From positions 248,001-312,000 of the forward strand of contig NZ_BAABHJ010000012.1 of assembly GCF_039542035.1 (NCBI RefSeq): 64,000 nt of DNA. Direction: 5' to 3'. Positions 1 to 8,605 of this stretch are shown here, piece after piece. The stretch is from Actinoallomurus liliacearum. GTDB taxonomy: Bacteria; Actinomycetota; Actinomycetes; Streptosporangiales; Streptosporangiaceae. The notes beneath the pieces were generated by a model, which ran no database searches, was not told where the DNA came from, and worked only from the letters and a program-made list of their open reading frames with translations. Each line of letters opens with the position of its first letter. Positions within the stretch are counted from its first letter, which is position 1. The position numbers were made by a program, and so were the translations under genes.

Positions 1-1
1 G

Positions 2-607
2 CGGCCCGCGACCAGGGAGAAGCGGATCAGGCACGCCACGGCGGGGTCTCCGTTGAGCGTGTTGCTCGTCTCGGTCGGCGTGCTCGTCGCGGTGGGAATC
101 CTCGCCTTGGCGGGCTGGCTGCTGACCTTCCCACTGGACGACTTCCGCTACTCGTCCGGGCTGTCCGGAACCCAGGGCACGTTCACGGCCGTACGGTGCC
201 ACGCCACTGGATCCGGCAAGGACGGCTCGCGCGTCTGCACGGGGACGTTCGTGCCGGCCAAGGGCGGATCGGTCGACCGGTCGGCTCGGGTCCGTGACGC
301 CCGGATCGACGTCGGCAAGCCCGTCACGGCGCGCCGCAAGACCGATGGCGGGTACGTCCGGCCGGGTGCGGCGAACGCCGGGACGAACCTCGCGACCGCC
401 TTCGGAATCGTCGCCCTCGCCGCGTTCCTGCTCGTCGTGCTCTGCGTGGCGCCGAAGAACATCAAGGTCGGCGGCTTGAAGCGGCTGCGGCAGAACCCCC
501 CGCCCTGGGGAACGCTGTTGTCCATCTTCGTCCCGTTGTTCGGCGCGTCCCTGGTGTTGGCCGCCCTGTCCGCTCTTCTCGGCCACCTGCTCGCGCTCAT
601 CTTCTGA
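2..607 (+). CDS. Three-helix membrane protein, 5'-truncated by window edge
   Basis: Function unknown. The frame is open to the left edge, so the true start probably lies outside the window; internal TTG (53) and GTG (59) codons are possible starts. A first hydrophobic helix is followed by an extracytoplasmic stretch of about 70 residues with a CH...CTGTFVPA pattern (two Cys, possible disulfide), then two C-terminal helices. It is clearly paralogous to the gene at 3246-3875, which shares the FP-DxFRY-GL-GT-GTFTA motif, CTGTFVP and the DGGYxxPG segment. Identity as a small exported or membrane-associated domain protein is inference; no enzymatic motif is visible. Confidence 0.7.
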   Translation, partial: RPATREKRIRHATAGSPLSVLLVSVGVLVAVGILALAGWLLTFPLDDFRYSSGLSGTQGTFTAVRCHATGSGKDGSRVCTGTFVPAKGGSVDRSARVRDARIDVGKPVTARRKTDGGYVRPGAANAGTNLATAFGIVALAAFLLVVLCVAPKNIKVGGLKRLRQNPPPWGTLLSIFVPLFGASLVLAALSALLGHLLALIF

Positions 608-625
608 CGGCCCGCCGCTCACAAC

Positions 626-688
626 CGCCCCTCCCCGGCCGTGACGCCGACCGGAAAGCTCGGTGAAGGCGGCGGGGGAGGGGCGATT
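626..688 (+). terminator. Long-loop hairpin terminator
   Basis: Perfect 11-bp arms (626-636 and 675-685) enclose a 38-nt loop and are followed by ATTTC. It lies 18 bp after the stop of the first membrane-protein gene. The long loop makes efficiency uncertain. The remaining sequence to 1006 holds no ORF I can support. Confidence 0.45.
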
Positions 689-1006
689 TCGGCGTCGTTC
701 GCCCCGCTTCGCGACGGCGATTACCGAGTCTTTCGTGCAGCCGGGGACAGGCGATCGCGCCGGTCGAGGCTCGCGGGTCAGTCGGCGGCGGTGCCGACCA
801 CCCGGTGCGGGGTGATGCGGACGACCACGCGGATCACCTCTGGCATTGATCACGGACCTCAACGTACGGGTACCCCCGCGCGGCGCTCTCCGATTCTCCT
901 CGCAGGTTCCGCGCGGTACAGGCTTCGGGCCTTCGACGCGGTGGCCGATTCACGACGCGGGGCCTGCCGATTTCCGGTGGCGATCGCGGCTGGCAGACTG
1001 CCGGTC

Positions 1007-1612
1007 ATGAACGCGCCGCCGCCGATCCCCGCGGACCTGGCCCGTCTGCTGCGGCGCGGTTTCGCGCTGGAGTACCTCACGCTCGGCTGGAACGTGGCCG
1101 GCGTCGCGGTCCTGGCCGCCGCGGCCATCGCCGCCCGATCGGTGGCATTGGCCGGGTTCGGGCTGGACTCACTGATCGAGATCGGTGCCTCGGTGGTGGT
1201 GGTGTGGGAGCTGTCCGGCACCGGTGAGTATCGCCGGCGCCGTGCTCTGCGCCTGATCGCCGTCGCGTTCATCGGCTTGGCCGTGTATCTGCTGATCCAA
1301 TCCAGTTGGGCGCTGGCGTCCGGGCACCGGGCCGCGCACAGCCCCGGCGGAATCGCCTGGACCGCCGTCACCGCCGTGGTCATGGCCGCCCTCGCCTACG
1401 GCAAGGCGCGCACCGGCGCGGCCTTGGGCAACCCGGTCCTGTCCGCGGAGGGCCACGTCACGCTCGTCGATGCGGTCCTGGCCGCTGCGGTTCTGACCGG
1501 GCTGGTTCTGAACGCCGCGGCCGGCTGGTGGTGGGCCGATCCCCTCGCCGGCTACGTACTGGTGTTCTATGCCGTCCGAGAGGTCCACGGCCTCCTCACC
1601 GGCCGGCACTGA
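1007..1612 (+). CDS. CDF-like membrane protein (cation efflux family)
   Basis: A 201-residue integral membrane protein with about five to six helices. It carries the cation-diffusion-facilitator-like segment LAGFGLDSLIE near residue 50 and a second acidic segment EGHVTLVDAVLAA near residue 150, the positions where CDF proteins place metal-binding Asp/His. It lacks the cytoplasmic C-terminal domain, so it is a short CDF form. The ORF is open far upstream, but the ATG at 1007 is chosen because conserved sequence begins there. It may be leaderless, with a CAGACT hexamer 7 nt upstream. It ends 10 bp before the DUF1232 gene, probably one operon. Substrate metal is unknown. Confidence 0.75.
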   Translation: MNAPPPIPADLARLLRRGFALEYLTLGWNVAGVAVLAAAAIAARSVALAGFGLDSLIEIGASVVVVWELSGTGEYRRRRALRLIAVAFIGLAVYLLIQSSWALASGHRAAHSPGGIAWTAVTAVVMAALAYGKARTGAALGNPVLSAEGHVTLVDAVLAAAVLTGLVLNAAAGWWWADPLAGYVLVFYAVREVHGLLTGRH

Positions 1613-1622
1613 GGAGGCCATC

Positions 1623-2099
1623 ATGGTCTGGGACATCGTGATCGCGGTCGTGGCCGGGCTCGCGGCGCTGTGGCTCGTGGTCATCGCCGCGCTGTGGATC
1701 ACCAAGGGCCGCTTCGACCTGACGGCGCTGCGCGAAGCCCTGCGGATGCTGCCCGACCTAATACGCCTGCTCAAACGCCTGGCCGCCGATCCCACCCTGC
1801 CCCGCGGCGTACGAATCCGGCTGTGGCTGCTGTTGACCTACCTGCTGCTCCCGATCGACCTGGTACCCGACTTCATCCCGATCATCGGGTACGCCGACGA
1901 CGCCATCATCGTCGCCCTCGCGCTGCGCTCGGTCATCCGCCACGCCGGCCCGGAGGCGGTCGAACGCCACTGGCCTGGAGCCGGCGACGGCCTGACCGCG
2001 ATCCTGCGCCTCGCCGGCGCCTCGCCGTCCGCGACGAGTGAGGAGGCAACGCCAGAGGATCGGACGTCGAAACGAGGGCGAATACTCAGGCGGCGGTGA
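1623..2099 (+). CDS. YkvA/DUF1232 family membrane protein
   Basis: A 158-residue protein with one N-terminal helix (residues 3-27), a basic linker, and the DUF1232 signature LLPIDLVPDFIPIIGYADD near residues 75-95, followed by an Arg-rich tail. The start is fixed by a GAGGAGG ribosome site 5 nt upstream of ATG 1623; the longer frame from 1569 would overlap the preceding gene. It is probably co-transcribed with the CDF-like gene. The molecular role of DUF1232 proteins is not settled. Confidence 0.8.
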   Translation: MVWDIVIAVVAGLAALWLVVIAALWITKGRFDLTALREALRMLPDLIRLLKRLAADPTLPRGVRIRLWLLLTYLLLPIDLVPDFIPIIGYADDAIIVALALRSVIRHAGPEAVERHWPGAGDGLTAILRLAGASPSATSEEATPEDRTSKRGRILRRR

Positions 2100-2188
2100 C
2101 TCGTGCGCGGGTGGCAGTGCGCTGCCGGCCTCAGGACGAGATCGCCCCGGCGTCCGGGGGGACAGGTTTCCGGTCAGGTGCGGTGTGG

Positions 2189-2626
2189 TCAGGCGGCGGG
2201 CCTGGTCGCGGGCCGGGCCTTGAAGGAGATGGCCTCCATGAGGGCCTTGTGCTTGGTGTTCTGGAAGGCGGCGACCTTCCAGTCGCCGGTCTCCTGACGG
2301 ACCAGGGTGTAGGTCTGGATCTTGTGGAGCCTGCCGGGGCGCCGCCCCTTGTGAACGTCGCCGCGGGTGATGACGACGGCGGTGTCGGGGCCGGTGAAGC
2401 GGATGTCGACGATCTCGCTGGCGAGCCGGGTGCCCTTGAGGAAGCTCTCGAACAGGGCCTGGTGGGCGGTGCCGATCTCCGTGCCGCCGATGTAGAGCGT
2501 GCCGACGTAGGTGATGTAGGTGGCGTCGGCGGTGAACTCCGCGCCGTAGGCGGGCCCGTTGCCGGCGTTCCAGGCGGCGGTGAGACGGTTCAGGACGGCG
2601 GCGACGGCGGCGGCGGAAGAGTCCAT
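2189..2626 (-). CDS. SgcJ/EcaC-like SnoaL-fold protein (DUF4440)
   Basis: A 145-residue cytosolic protein with the small alpha+beta cone fold of the SnoaL/NTF2 superfamily: an N-terminal helix with AAWNAGNG, then FTADATYITYVG, the SEIVDIRFTGPDTAVVITRG strand region and a C-terminal WKVAAFQNT strand. Members annotated SgcJ/EcaC occur in enediyne and other clusters, but catalysis is unproven. It is divergent from the MarR gene at 2718 across a 91-bp region containing three operator-like repeats, so it is probably a target of that regulator. Confidence 0.8.
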   Translation of the reverse strand: MDSSAAAVAAVLNRLTAAWNAGNGPAYGAEFTADATYITYVGTLYIGGTEIGTAHQALFESFLKGTRLASEIVDIRFTGPDTAVVITRGDVHKGRRPGRLHKIQTYTLVRQETGDWKVAAFQNTKHKALMEAISFKARPATRPAA

Positions 2627-2648
2627 GGTTCAAACTCCCTCTGGTAGC

Positions 2649-2694
2649 TTCTCTTGAGAACTTACTTCTCTGGAGATTTATCTTCTCTGAGGAA
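2649..2694. promoter_or_regulatory. Three 17-bp-spaced operator-like repeats
   Basis: TTCTCTTGAGAA (2649), TTCTCTGGAGAT (2666) and TTCTCTGAGGAA (2683) start exactly 17 bp apart. The first is a perfect TTCTC-N2-GAGAA palindrome and the others degrade from it. They fill the gap between the divergent SgcJ-like and MarR genes, so they are likely binding sites for the MarR product. Confidence 0.6.
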
Positions 2695-2717
2695 GAGATT
2701 AGAGAGGGGCATGGGAC

Positions 2718-3170
2718 GTGTCAACATCCGAGGACGCGGGAGCGGTCTACCGGCGCTATCTCAGCGCCGTGCTGCTGCACGGCCAGGCCAGCGCCAAGGC
2801 CGTCGACCTGGGCGCGACCGACCTGTACGCGCTGAACATCCTGGAGCTGGGCGGCTCCATGACCCCGGGCGAACTCGGCCGCCGCACCGGCCTGACCACG
2901 GGGCCCACCACCCGGTTGATCGACCGCCTGGAGCAGGCCGGTTACGTGCGCCGCGTCCCCGCCCCGGACGACCGCCGCAAGGTCATCGTCGAACTCGTCG
3001 CCGGCCCCGGCGGTCTCGACGAGGCTCTGGCTCCGGCCCGTCAGAAGATCGGCGCCATCGTCCAGGGCTACTCGCCCCAGGAGCGGGCCGTCCTCTTCGA
3101 CTATTTCGCGCGCGCCGCCGACGCCTATCTGGAGGCCACGACGGAGCTCCACGGCGAGCGGACCGGTTGA
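2718..3170 (+). CDS. MarR family transcriptional regulator
   Basis: A 150-residue winged-helix regulator: N-terminal dimerisation helix, then MTPGELGRRTGLTTGPTTRLIDRLEQAGYV as recognition helices (about residues 48-78) and the wing RRVPAPDDRRKVIV. The GTG start at 2718 follows an AGAGAGGGG ribosome site by about 8 nt; the ATG at 2711 is out of frame. It is divergent from the SgcJ-like gene and probably autoregulated through the repeats at 2649-2694. The ligand is unknown. Confidence 0.87.
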   Translation: MSTSEDAGAVYRRYLSAVLLHGQASAKAVDLGATDLYALNILELGGSMTPGELGRRTGLTTGPTTRLIDRLEQAGYVRRVPAPDDRRKVIVELVAGPGGLDEALAPARQKIGAIVQGYSPQERAVLFDYFARAADAYLEATTELHGERTG

Positions 3171-3245
3171 CGGCGCCGGACGCTTGACGACCGTGCCCAA
3201 GGAGCCGATCGCGGGGTGCCCGTCCCAAGAGAGCGAGGACAGGGC

Positions 3246-3875
3246 ATGGGACGCGACGGCGGGTCGGCGCGGACTGCCGCACGGCCGGAGCGCGGCGCGG
3301 GCTCGGTCACCGGGCCTGCGCTCCGCGGCGTCGCGGGTGTGCTGGTCGCGATCGGGGTGCTCGTCCTGGCGGGCCGACTGATGCTCTTCCCGTTCGACGG
3401 CTTCCGCTACGCGGCGGGGCTCGCCGGGACGACCGGAACGTTCACCGCCGCACAGTGTCACACCGTCCCGTCCGGTTACGGCAGCAGGCGGGACTGCACG
3501 GGGACGTTCGTGCCGGCGAGGGGCGGGGCCGTCGACCACGTCGTCCGCGTCACGGCCACGCGAGTCCACGTCGGCGGGTCCATGACGATGCGCCGGCGGT
3601 CGGACGGCGGGTACGCCCAGCCGGGCCTGTCGAACGCCGCATTGGGTCTCGCAGGGGTCTTCGGGATCGGGAGCCTCGCCGCTCTCGCGCTGCTGGTGCT
3701 GTGCGTCCTCCCCAGGCGGGTCCGGCTGGAGCCCGGCGTGCCGATCCGCTCGAATCCGCGTCCCTGGGGGACACTGTTGCCCCTGCTCGGCTGGTCGTTC
3801 GCCGTGCTCGCCGGCACGACGGTGCTGTGCTTCGTCGCCGCGATCCTGGTCGCGCTCGGCCAGGCGATCTTCTAA
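3246..3875 (+). CDS. Three-helix membrane protein, paralogue of the first gene
   Basis: A 209-residue protein of unknown function. It has a short Arg-rich cytoplasmic N-terminus, helix 1 (about residues 28-48), an extracytoplasmic domain with AQCH...DCTGTFVPARGG (two Cys), and two C-terminal helices ending in ILVALGQAIF. ATG 3246 is preferred because a GAGGACAGGG ribosome site precedes it; GTG 3216 is an alternative. It shares FPFDGFRYAAGLAGTTGTFTA-type blocks with the gene at the window start, so the two are duplicates separated by four unrelated genes. Confidence 0.72.
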   Translation: MGRDGGSARTAARPERGAGSVTGPALRGVAGVLVAIGVLVLAGRLMLFPFDGFRYAAGLAGTTGTFTAAQCHTVPSGYGSRRDCTGTFVPARGGAVDHVVRVTATRVHVGGSMTMRRRSDGGYAQPGLSNAALGLAGVFGIGSLAALALLVLCVLPRRVRLEPGVPIRSNPRPWGTLLPLLGWSFAVLAGTTVLCFVAAILVALGQAIF

Positions 3876-4007
3876 GGGGAGCGCGCGCCGCGGAGGCGGA
3901 CGAAGCCCGCGCGCGGAGCCGCGTCAGCCCCCCGAGCCGCAGGTCAGAAGTGTCGGTGGCGCGCGAGACACTAAGAGGCAGTGGCAGTCGCAGGCAGGGA
4001 GAGACAC

Positions 4008-6173
4008 GTGGCGACAGGCGTACCCGACGCGGTTCAGCAGCGTCATGCGGAGCTGGCTCAGGAGCTCGACGAGGCCAACTACCGCTATTACGTCCTCGAC
4101 TCCCCGACGATCAGCGACGCGGACTACGACCGGCTGATGCGGGAGATCCGCGCGATCGAGGACGAGCACCCCGAGCTCGTCACGCCGGACTCCCCGACGC
4201 AGAAGGTCGGCGCGCCGATCACGACCGACTTCGCGACGGTCGAGCACCTCGAGCGGATGCAGAGCCTGGACAACGCGTTCAGCACCGATGACCTGTCGGC
4301 GTGGCTGACCCGCGCGGAGAAGGAGGTCGGCTCCGTGGCCAACTTCCTGTGCGAGCTGAAGATCGACGGGCTGGCGGTCAACCTGACGTACGAGAACGGC
4401 CGGCTCGTACGCGGCGCGACGCGCGGCGACGGGCGTACGGGTGAGGACGTCACCAACAACATCCGCACGATCGACGCCGTGCCGCTCCAGCTCGAGGGCG
4501 ACGACGTTCCGGAGCTGCTGGAGGTGCGCGGCGAGGTCTACCTGCCGGTCGAAGCGTTCGAGAAGCTGAACGAGGGGCTGGTCGAGGCGGGCAGGGCGCC
4601 GTTCGCCAACCCGCGCAACGCCGCGGCCGGCTCGCTGCGGCAGAAGGACCCGCGGGTCACGGCGCGGCGTCCGCTGAGCATGATCGTGCACGGGTTCGGC
4701 GCGTGGCGCGGGGGCAAGCAGCCGGACAGCCAGTCGGACTCCTACGAGATCATGCGGTCGTTCGGCCTGCCGGTCAGCGACCGGTACAAGGTCGTCGACG
4801 GCCTCGACGACGTGCGGGAGTTCATCGAGTACTACGGTGAGCACCGGCACGAGCCCGCGTACGAGATCGACGGCGTCGTGGTCAAGGTCGACCAGCTCGC
4901 GCTGCAGCGGCGGCTGGGTTCGACCAGCCGGTGGCCGCGCTGGGCGATCGCGTTCAAGTACCCGCCGGAGGAGGTCAACACCCGGCTCCTCGACATCAAG
5001 GTCGGGGTCGGGCGCACCGGGCGGGTGACACCGTACGGCGTGATGGAGCCGATCAAGGTGGCGGGCTCCACGGTCGCGTACGCCACGTTGCACAACGCCG
5101 ACGAGGTCAAGCGCAAGGGCGTGCGGATCGGCGACATGGTCGTCCTGCGCAAGGCGGGCGACGTCATCCCGGAGATCGTCGGCCCGGTGGACGGTCTGCG
5201 GGACGGCACCGAGCGGGAGTTCGTCATGCCGAGCGTGTGCCCGGAGTGCGGCACCGAGCTGCGCGCGCAGAAGGAGGGCGACGTCGACATCCGCTGCCCG
5301 AACGCCAAGGAGTGCCCGGCGCAGCTCCGGGAGCGGCTCTACTTCGTGGCCGGCCGGGGCGCGCTCGACATCGAGGCGCTCGGCTACGTCGCGGCGACCG
5401 CCCTCACCCAGCCGCTGGAGCCGGCGGACCCGCCGGTCAGGACCGAGGGCGACCTGTTCCACCTGACCGTCGAGCAGCTGCTGCCGATCAAGTCGGTGGT
5501 CCGCGAGCAGCGCACCGGCCTTCCGAAGATCGACGAGAAGACGGGCGAGGAGAAGGTCGTCACCTTCTTCGCGAACAAGTCCGGTGAGCCGAAGAAGACG
5601 GTCGAGAAGCTCTTCGAGGAGCTGGAGAAGGCCAAGAAGCAGCCGCTGTGGCGGGTGCTGGTCGCGCTGTCGATCCGGCACGTCGGGCCGACGGCCGCCC
5701 AGGCGCTGGCGCGGGAGTTCCGTTCGCTGGACCGGATCGCCGAGGCGTCGGAGGAGGAGCTGACGGCGGTCGAGGACGTCGGGCCGACGATCGCCGCGTC
5801 GGTCAAGGAGTGGTTCGCCGTCGACTGGCACCGCGAGATCGTCGAGAAGTGGCGCCGGGCGGGCGTGCGGATGGAGGACGAGGGCGCCGCGGCGGGCCCG
5901 CGGCCGCTGGAGGGCGTGACCGTCGTCATCACCGGGTCGCTGGAGGGCTTCAGCCGCGACTCCGCGACCGAGGCCGTGCAGAATCTCGGCGGCAAGGTGT
6001 CCAGCTCGGTGTCGAAGAAGACCGGGTTCGTCGTCTACGGGGAGAGCCCGGGGTCGAAGTACGACAAAGCGGTCAAGCTGGGCGTTCCGTTGCTGGACGA
6101 GGCGGGCTTCCAAGTGCTGCTGGAGAAGGGGCCGGATGCGGCCAAGGAAATCGCGACCGTCGGAGAGGAGTGA
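4008..6173 (+). CDS. ligA: NAD-dependent DNA ligase
   Basis: Seals nicks in DNA using NAD+, for replication and repair. It has 721 residues with the full bacterial LigA order: Ia domain (RYYVLDSPTISDADYD), adenylation domain with nucleophilic Lys118 in CELKIDG, OB fold, a four-Cys zinc finger (CPECG...CPNAKECP), helix-hairpin-helix region (ALSIRHVGPTAAQALA) and a C-terminal BRCT domain (GVTVVITGSLEGFSRD). A Lys/Glu-rich insertion sits before the HhH region. GTG 4008 is chosen over GTG 3981 because AGGGAGAG lies upstream at normal distance. It is monocistronic by context. Confidence 0.97.
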   Translation: MATGVPDAVQQRHAELAQELDEANYRYYVLDSPTISDADYDRLMREIRAIEDEHPELVTPDSPTQKVGAPITTDFATVEHLERMQSLDNAFSTDDLSAWLTRAEKEVGSVANFLCELKIDGLAVNLTYENGRLVRGATRGDGRTGEDVTNNIRTIDAVPLQLEGDDVPELLEVRGEVYLPVEAFEKLNEGLVEAGRAPFANPRNAAAGSLRQKDPRVTARRPLSMIVHGFGAWRGGKQPDSQSDSYEIMRSFGLPVSDRYKVVDGLDDVREFIEYYGEHRHEPAYEIDGVVVKVDQLALQRRLGSTSRWPRWAIAFKYPPEEVNTRLLDIKVGVGRTGRVTPYGVMEPIKVAGSTVAYATLHNADEVKRKGVRIGDMVVLRKAGDVIPEIVGPVDGLRDGTEREFVMPSVCPECGTELRAQKEGDVDIRCPNAKECPAQLRERLYFVAGRGALDIEALGYVAATALTQPLEPADPPVRTEGDLFHLTVEQLLPIKSVVREQRTGLPKIDEKTGEEKVVTFFANKSGEPKKTVEKLFEELEKAKKQPLWRVLVALSIRHVGPTAAQALAREFRSLDRIAEASEEELTAVEDVGPTIAASVKEWFAVDWHREIVEKWRRAGVRMEDEGAAAGPRPLEGVTVVITGSLEGFSRDSATEAVQNLGGKVSSSVSKKTGFVVYGESPGSKYDKAVKLGVPLLDEAGFQVLLEKGPDAAKEIATVGEE

Positions 6174-6195
6174 TTGTCCCCAGAATCTGGTCATG

Positions 6196-6226
6196 TTGAC
6201 CTGCGAGGCGATACTGTACGGTATCG
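6196..6226 (+). promoter_or_regulatory. Promoter/operator candidate before the GGDEF-EAL gene
   Basis: TTGACC (6196-6201) resembles a -35 box. About 17 bp downstream is an 18-bp near-perfect palindrome, CGATACTGTACGGTATCG (6209-6226; only one symmetric pair of bases mismatched), that would cover the -10 region. The layout fits a repressor operator. The 224-bp gap between ligA and the GGDEF-EAL gene holds no ORF. Confidence 0.4.
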
Positions 6227-6400
6227 ATTGATTACTGAGGGGTGGTTCGGCGGCCGGGTGCAGGCGTAACGCAACGTGCGCAATCGGTTCCGCGAAGTTG
6301 CTCGGACGTCGTAGTCTCCCCTCAGCACTACTTGTGTCCGTCCAAACACCATCGCCTCCCCCCAAAGCGCAAGGTTTGGGTGTAACCCCCCGAGGACGTG

Positions 6401-8497
6401 ATGAAGGACCCGAATAACACGCGGGACACGGTCCCGCGGCGTGGCTCTCCGTTGTGGAGCTACGTCGTCTGTGTCACGGTGGTCGGCGTCGCGGCCCTTG
6501 CCACCTCGCTCGCCTACCTGAGCGTCGGCGACCTTCGGACGCTGGTCGGCGCCCCGCTCTTCTGGATCCTGGCGTTGCTGATCGTGTCCGGCGAGCTCAA
6601 GCCGATCATCACGCCGGGCTCCACCGAGACCACCGGCGCGACGGTCTCCACGACCTTCACCTTCGCCACGCTCATCTACGCCGGCCTGCCGACCGCGCTG
6701 CTCCTGCACGCCATCGCCACGGTGGCGACCGGCATGCTGCGCCGGCGGGCCCTGCACCGGACCGCCTTCAACGTCGGGCAGTACACCCTGAGCTTCGCCG
6801 CGGCCGGGCTGGTGCTGCTGATGTCCGGCGTCACGGCGTCGCCGACGGACCCGTGGACGCCGCACGCCCTCGACCTGCCGACCACGCTGCTGGCCGGGGT
6901 CGCGTACTTCCTGGTCAACCTCGTGCTGGTCAACGCCGCGATCGCGCTGCACGAGCGCACCTCCGTGCTCAAGACCATGCGCTGGAACCTCGGCCTGCAA
7001 CTCCTCGTGCACAGCGCGCTGCTCGGGCTGGCGCCGCTGGTCGTCGTGGTGATGAGCTGGTCGGCGGCGTTCGTCCCGCTGTTCGTCCTGCCGTTCATCG
7101 CGGTCTACATCAACGCCTCGGTGTCGGTCAGCCGCGAGTACCAGGCCCTGCACGACGGCCTCACCGGCCTGCCCAACCGCAAGCTCCTCATCATGCGCAC
7201 CGAGGAAGCGCTTGCACAGGCGCGCCATGAGGCCGAGCGGGCCCTCACCGCGCGGGGCCGGGACCACGAGCCGCCCCGGCGGGTCGGCCTGTTCCTTCTG
7301 GACCTGGATCGATTCAAGGAGGTCAACGACACGCTCGGGCACCCGACCGGCGACCGCCTCCTGCAGCTCGTCGCGCACCGTCTCACCCACAGCGTGCGGC
7401 CCGGTGACCTGGTCGCGCGGCTCGGCGGCGACGAGTTCGCGGTGCTGCTGCCCACCGTGCGTGACGCACGCGGCGCCCGCGAGGTCGCGGCGCGGCTCCG
7501 GGCCGCGCTGAACGAACCGGTGCGCCTCGACGGGATGTCGTTCGACCTGGAGGCCAGCGTCGGCATCGCGCTTCACCCCGACCACGCGCCCGACTTCGAA
7601 CTGCTGCTGCAGCGCGCCGACGTCGCGATGTACGTGGCGAAGGAAAATCGCACCGGGGTGGAGATCTATTCACCCGATCGGGACCGCAACTCGCCCGAAC
7701 GCCTCGGCCGGCAGGGGCAGCTGCGCCGCGCCATCGACCGTCGCGAGCTGGAGCTGTTCTTCCAGCCCAAACTGTTCCTGGGCAACGGCCGCCCGGTCGG
7801 TATGGAGGCGCTGCTGCGCTGGCGGCACCCGCAGAAGGGCCTGCTGACCCCGGAGCAGTTCCTGCCGATCGCCGAGCAGACCTACCTCATGCGCGGCATC
7901 ACCGACTTCGTGGTGGACGCCGCGCTGACCCAGGTCGCGCGCTGGTGGAAGGCCGGGCTGCGTGTCCAGGTCGCCATCAACGCCTCCGGCCGCGACCTGC
8001 TCGACTCGGCGCTCACCGAGATGATCGCGGCCGGGCTGCTCCGGCACGAGGTGCCGCCGCAGGCGCTGCAACTGGAGATCACCGAGCGGATCCTGATGAA
8101 CGAACCGGCCTACGCCGCCGACACCGTCCAGGCGCTCGCCGCACTGGGCATCCCGCTCAGCCTGGACGACTTCGGCACCGGCTACTCCTCGCTCGTCCGG
8201 CTGAAGAGCCTGCCGGTCGAGGAGATCAAGATCGATGCCTCCTTCGTCAGCCGGCTCCGCGAGGCGGGCGACGACGCCATCATCGTCCGGTCGATCATCG
8301 ATCTGGCCCGCACCCTCGGCCTGCGCTCGGTCGCCGAGGGCGTCGAGAACCCCGAGACCGAGCACCTCCTGCGCAACCTGGGCTGCGACGCCGGCCAGGG
8401 CTACCATTTCCAGCCGCCGATGACCGCGGCGGAGGCGACCGACTGGCTGCGCGAGCACGTCACGAAGCTCCAGGCGCCCGAGGGCGCCGCGCTCTGA
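6401..8497 (+). CDS. Membrane GGDEF-EAL protein (cyclic di-GMP synthesis/hydrolysis)
   Basis: Likely makes and/or hydrolyses cyclic di-GMP. 698 residues: about seven helices (residues 20-240), a GGDEF domain with intact R-L-GGDEF (342-346), and an EAL domain with EALLR (469-473), a DDFGTGYSSL segment, IKIDASFV and VAEGVE. An RxxD inhibitory site (R333-PG-D336) sits exactly five residues before GGDEF, so both the cyclase active site and product inhibition look intact. Start ATG 6401 (GTG 6398 adjacent) follows CGAGGA. It stands alone between ligA and gatC. Direction of net activity cannot be told from sequence. Confidence 0.92.
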   Translation: MKDPNNTRDTVPRRGSPLWSYVVCVTVVGVAALATSLAYLSVGDLRTLVGAPLFWILALLIVSGELKPIITPGSTETTGATVSTTFTFATLIYAGLPTALLLHAIATVATGMLRRRALHRTAFNVGQYTLSFAAAGLVLLMSGVTASPTDPWTPHALDLPTTLLAGVAYFLVNLVLVNAAIALHERTSVLKTMRWNLGLQLLVHSALLGLAPLVVVVMSWSAAFVPLFVLPFIAVYINASVSVSREYQALHDGLTGLPNRKLLIMRTEEALAQARHEAERALTARGRDHEPPRRVGLFLLDLDRFKEVNDTLGHPTGDRLLQLVAHRLTHSVRPGDLVARLGGDEFAVLLPTVRDARGAREVAARLRAALNEPVRLDGMSFDLEASVGIALHPDHAPDFELLLQRADVAMYVAKENRTGVEIYSPDRDRNSPERLGRQGQLRRAIDRRELELFFQPKLFLGNGRPVGMEALLRWRHPQKGLLTPEQFLPIAEQTYLMRGITDFVVDAALTQVARWWKAGLRVQVAINASGRDLLDSALTEMIAAGLLRHEVPPQALQLEITERILMNEPAYAADTVQALAALGIPLSLDDFGTGYSSLVRLKSLPVEEIKIDASFVSRLREAGDDAIIVRSIIDLARTLGLRSVAEGVENPETEHLLRNLGCDAGQGYHFQPPMTAAEATDWLREHVTKLQAPEGAAL

Positions 8498-8605
8498 CGC
8501 GCCTCTTCGCCAGGCCTGCGTAAACCGCTTGTTAACCGGTCGTGGCCGGTTCCAGCCGCCCTCTAGGATGGCTGGGAACCCATCGATCGCAGAAACGGTT
8601 TCGAC

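Noticed and set aside
641..1006. N-terminal extension of the CDF-like gene
   Set aside because: The segment is Arg/Gly-rich without conserved features, and the conserved membrane domain starts at ATG 1007.
3924..6365. 813-codon minus-strand open frame opposite ligA
   Set aside because: A GC-bias shadow of ligA: Arg/Asp/Leu-rich, no domain, and the ligA frame has full motifs.
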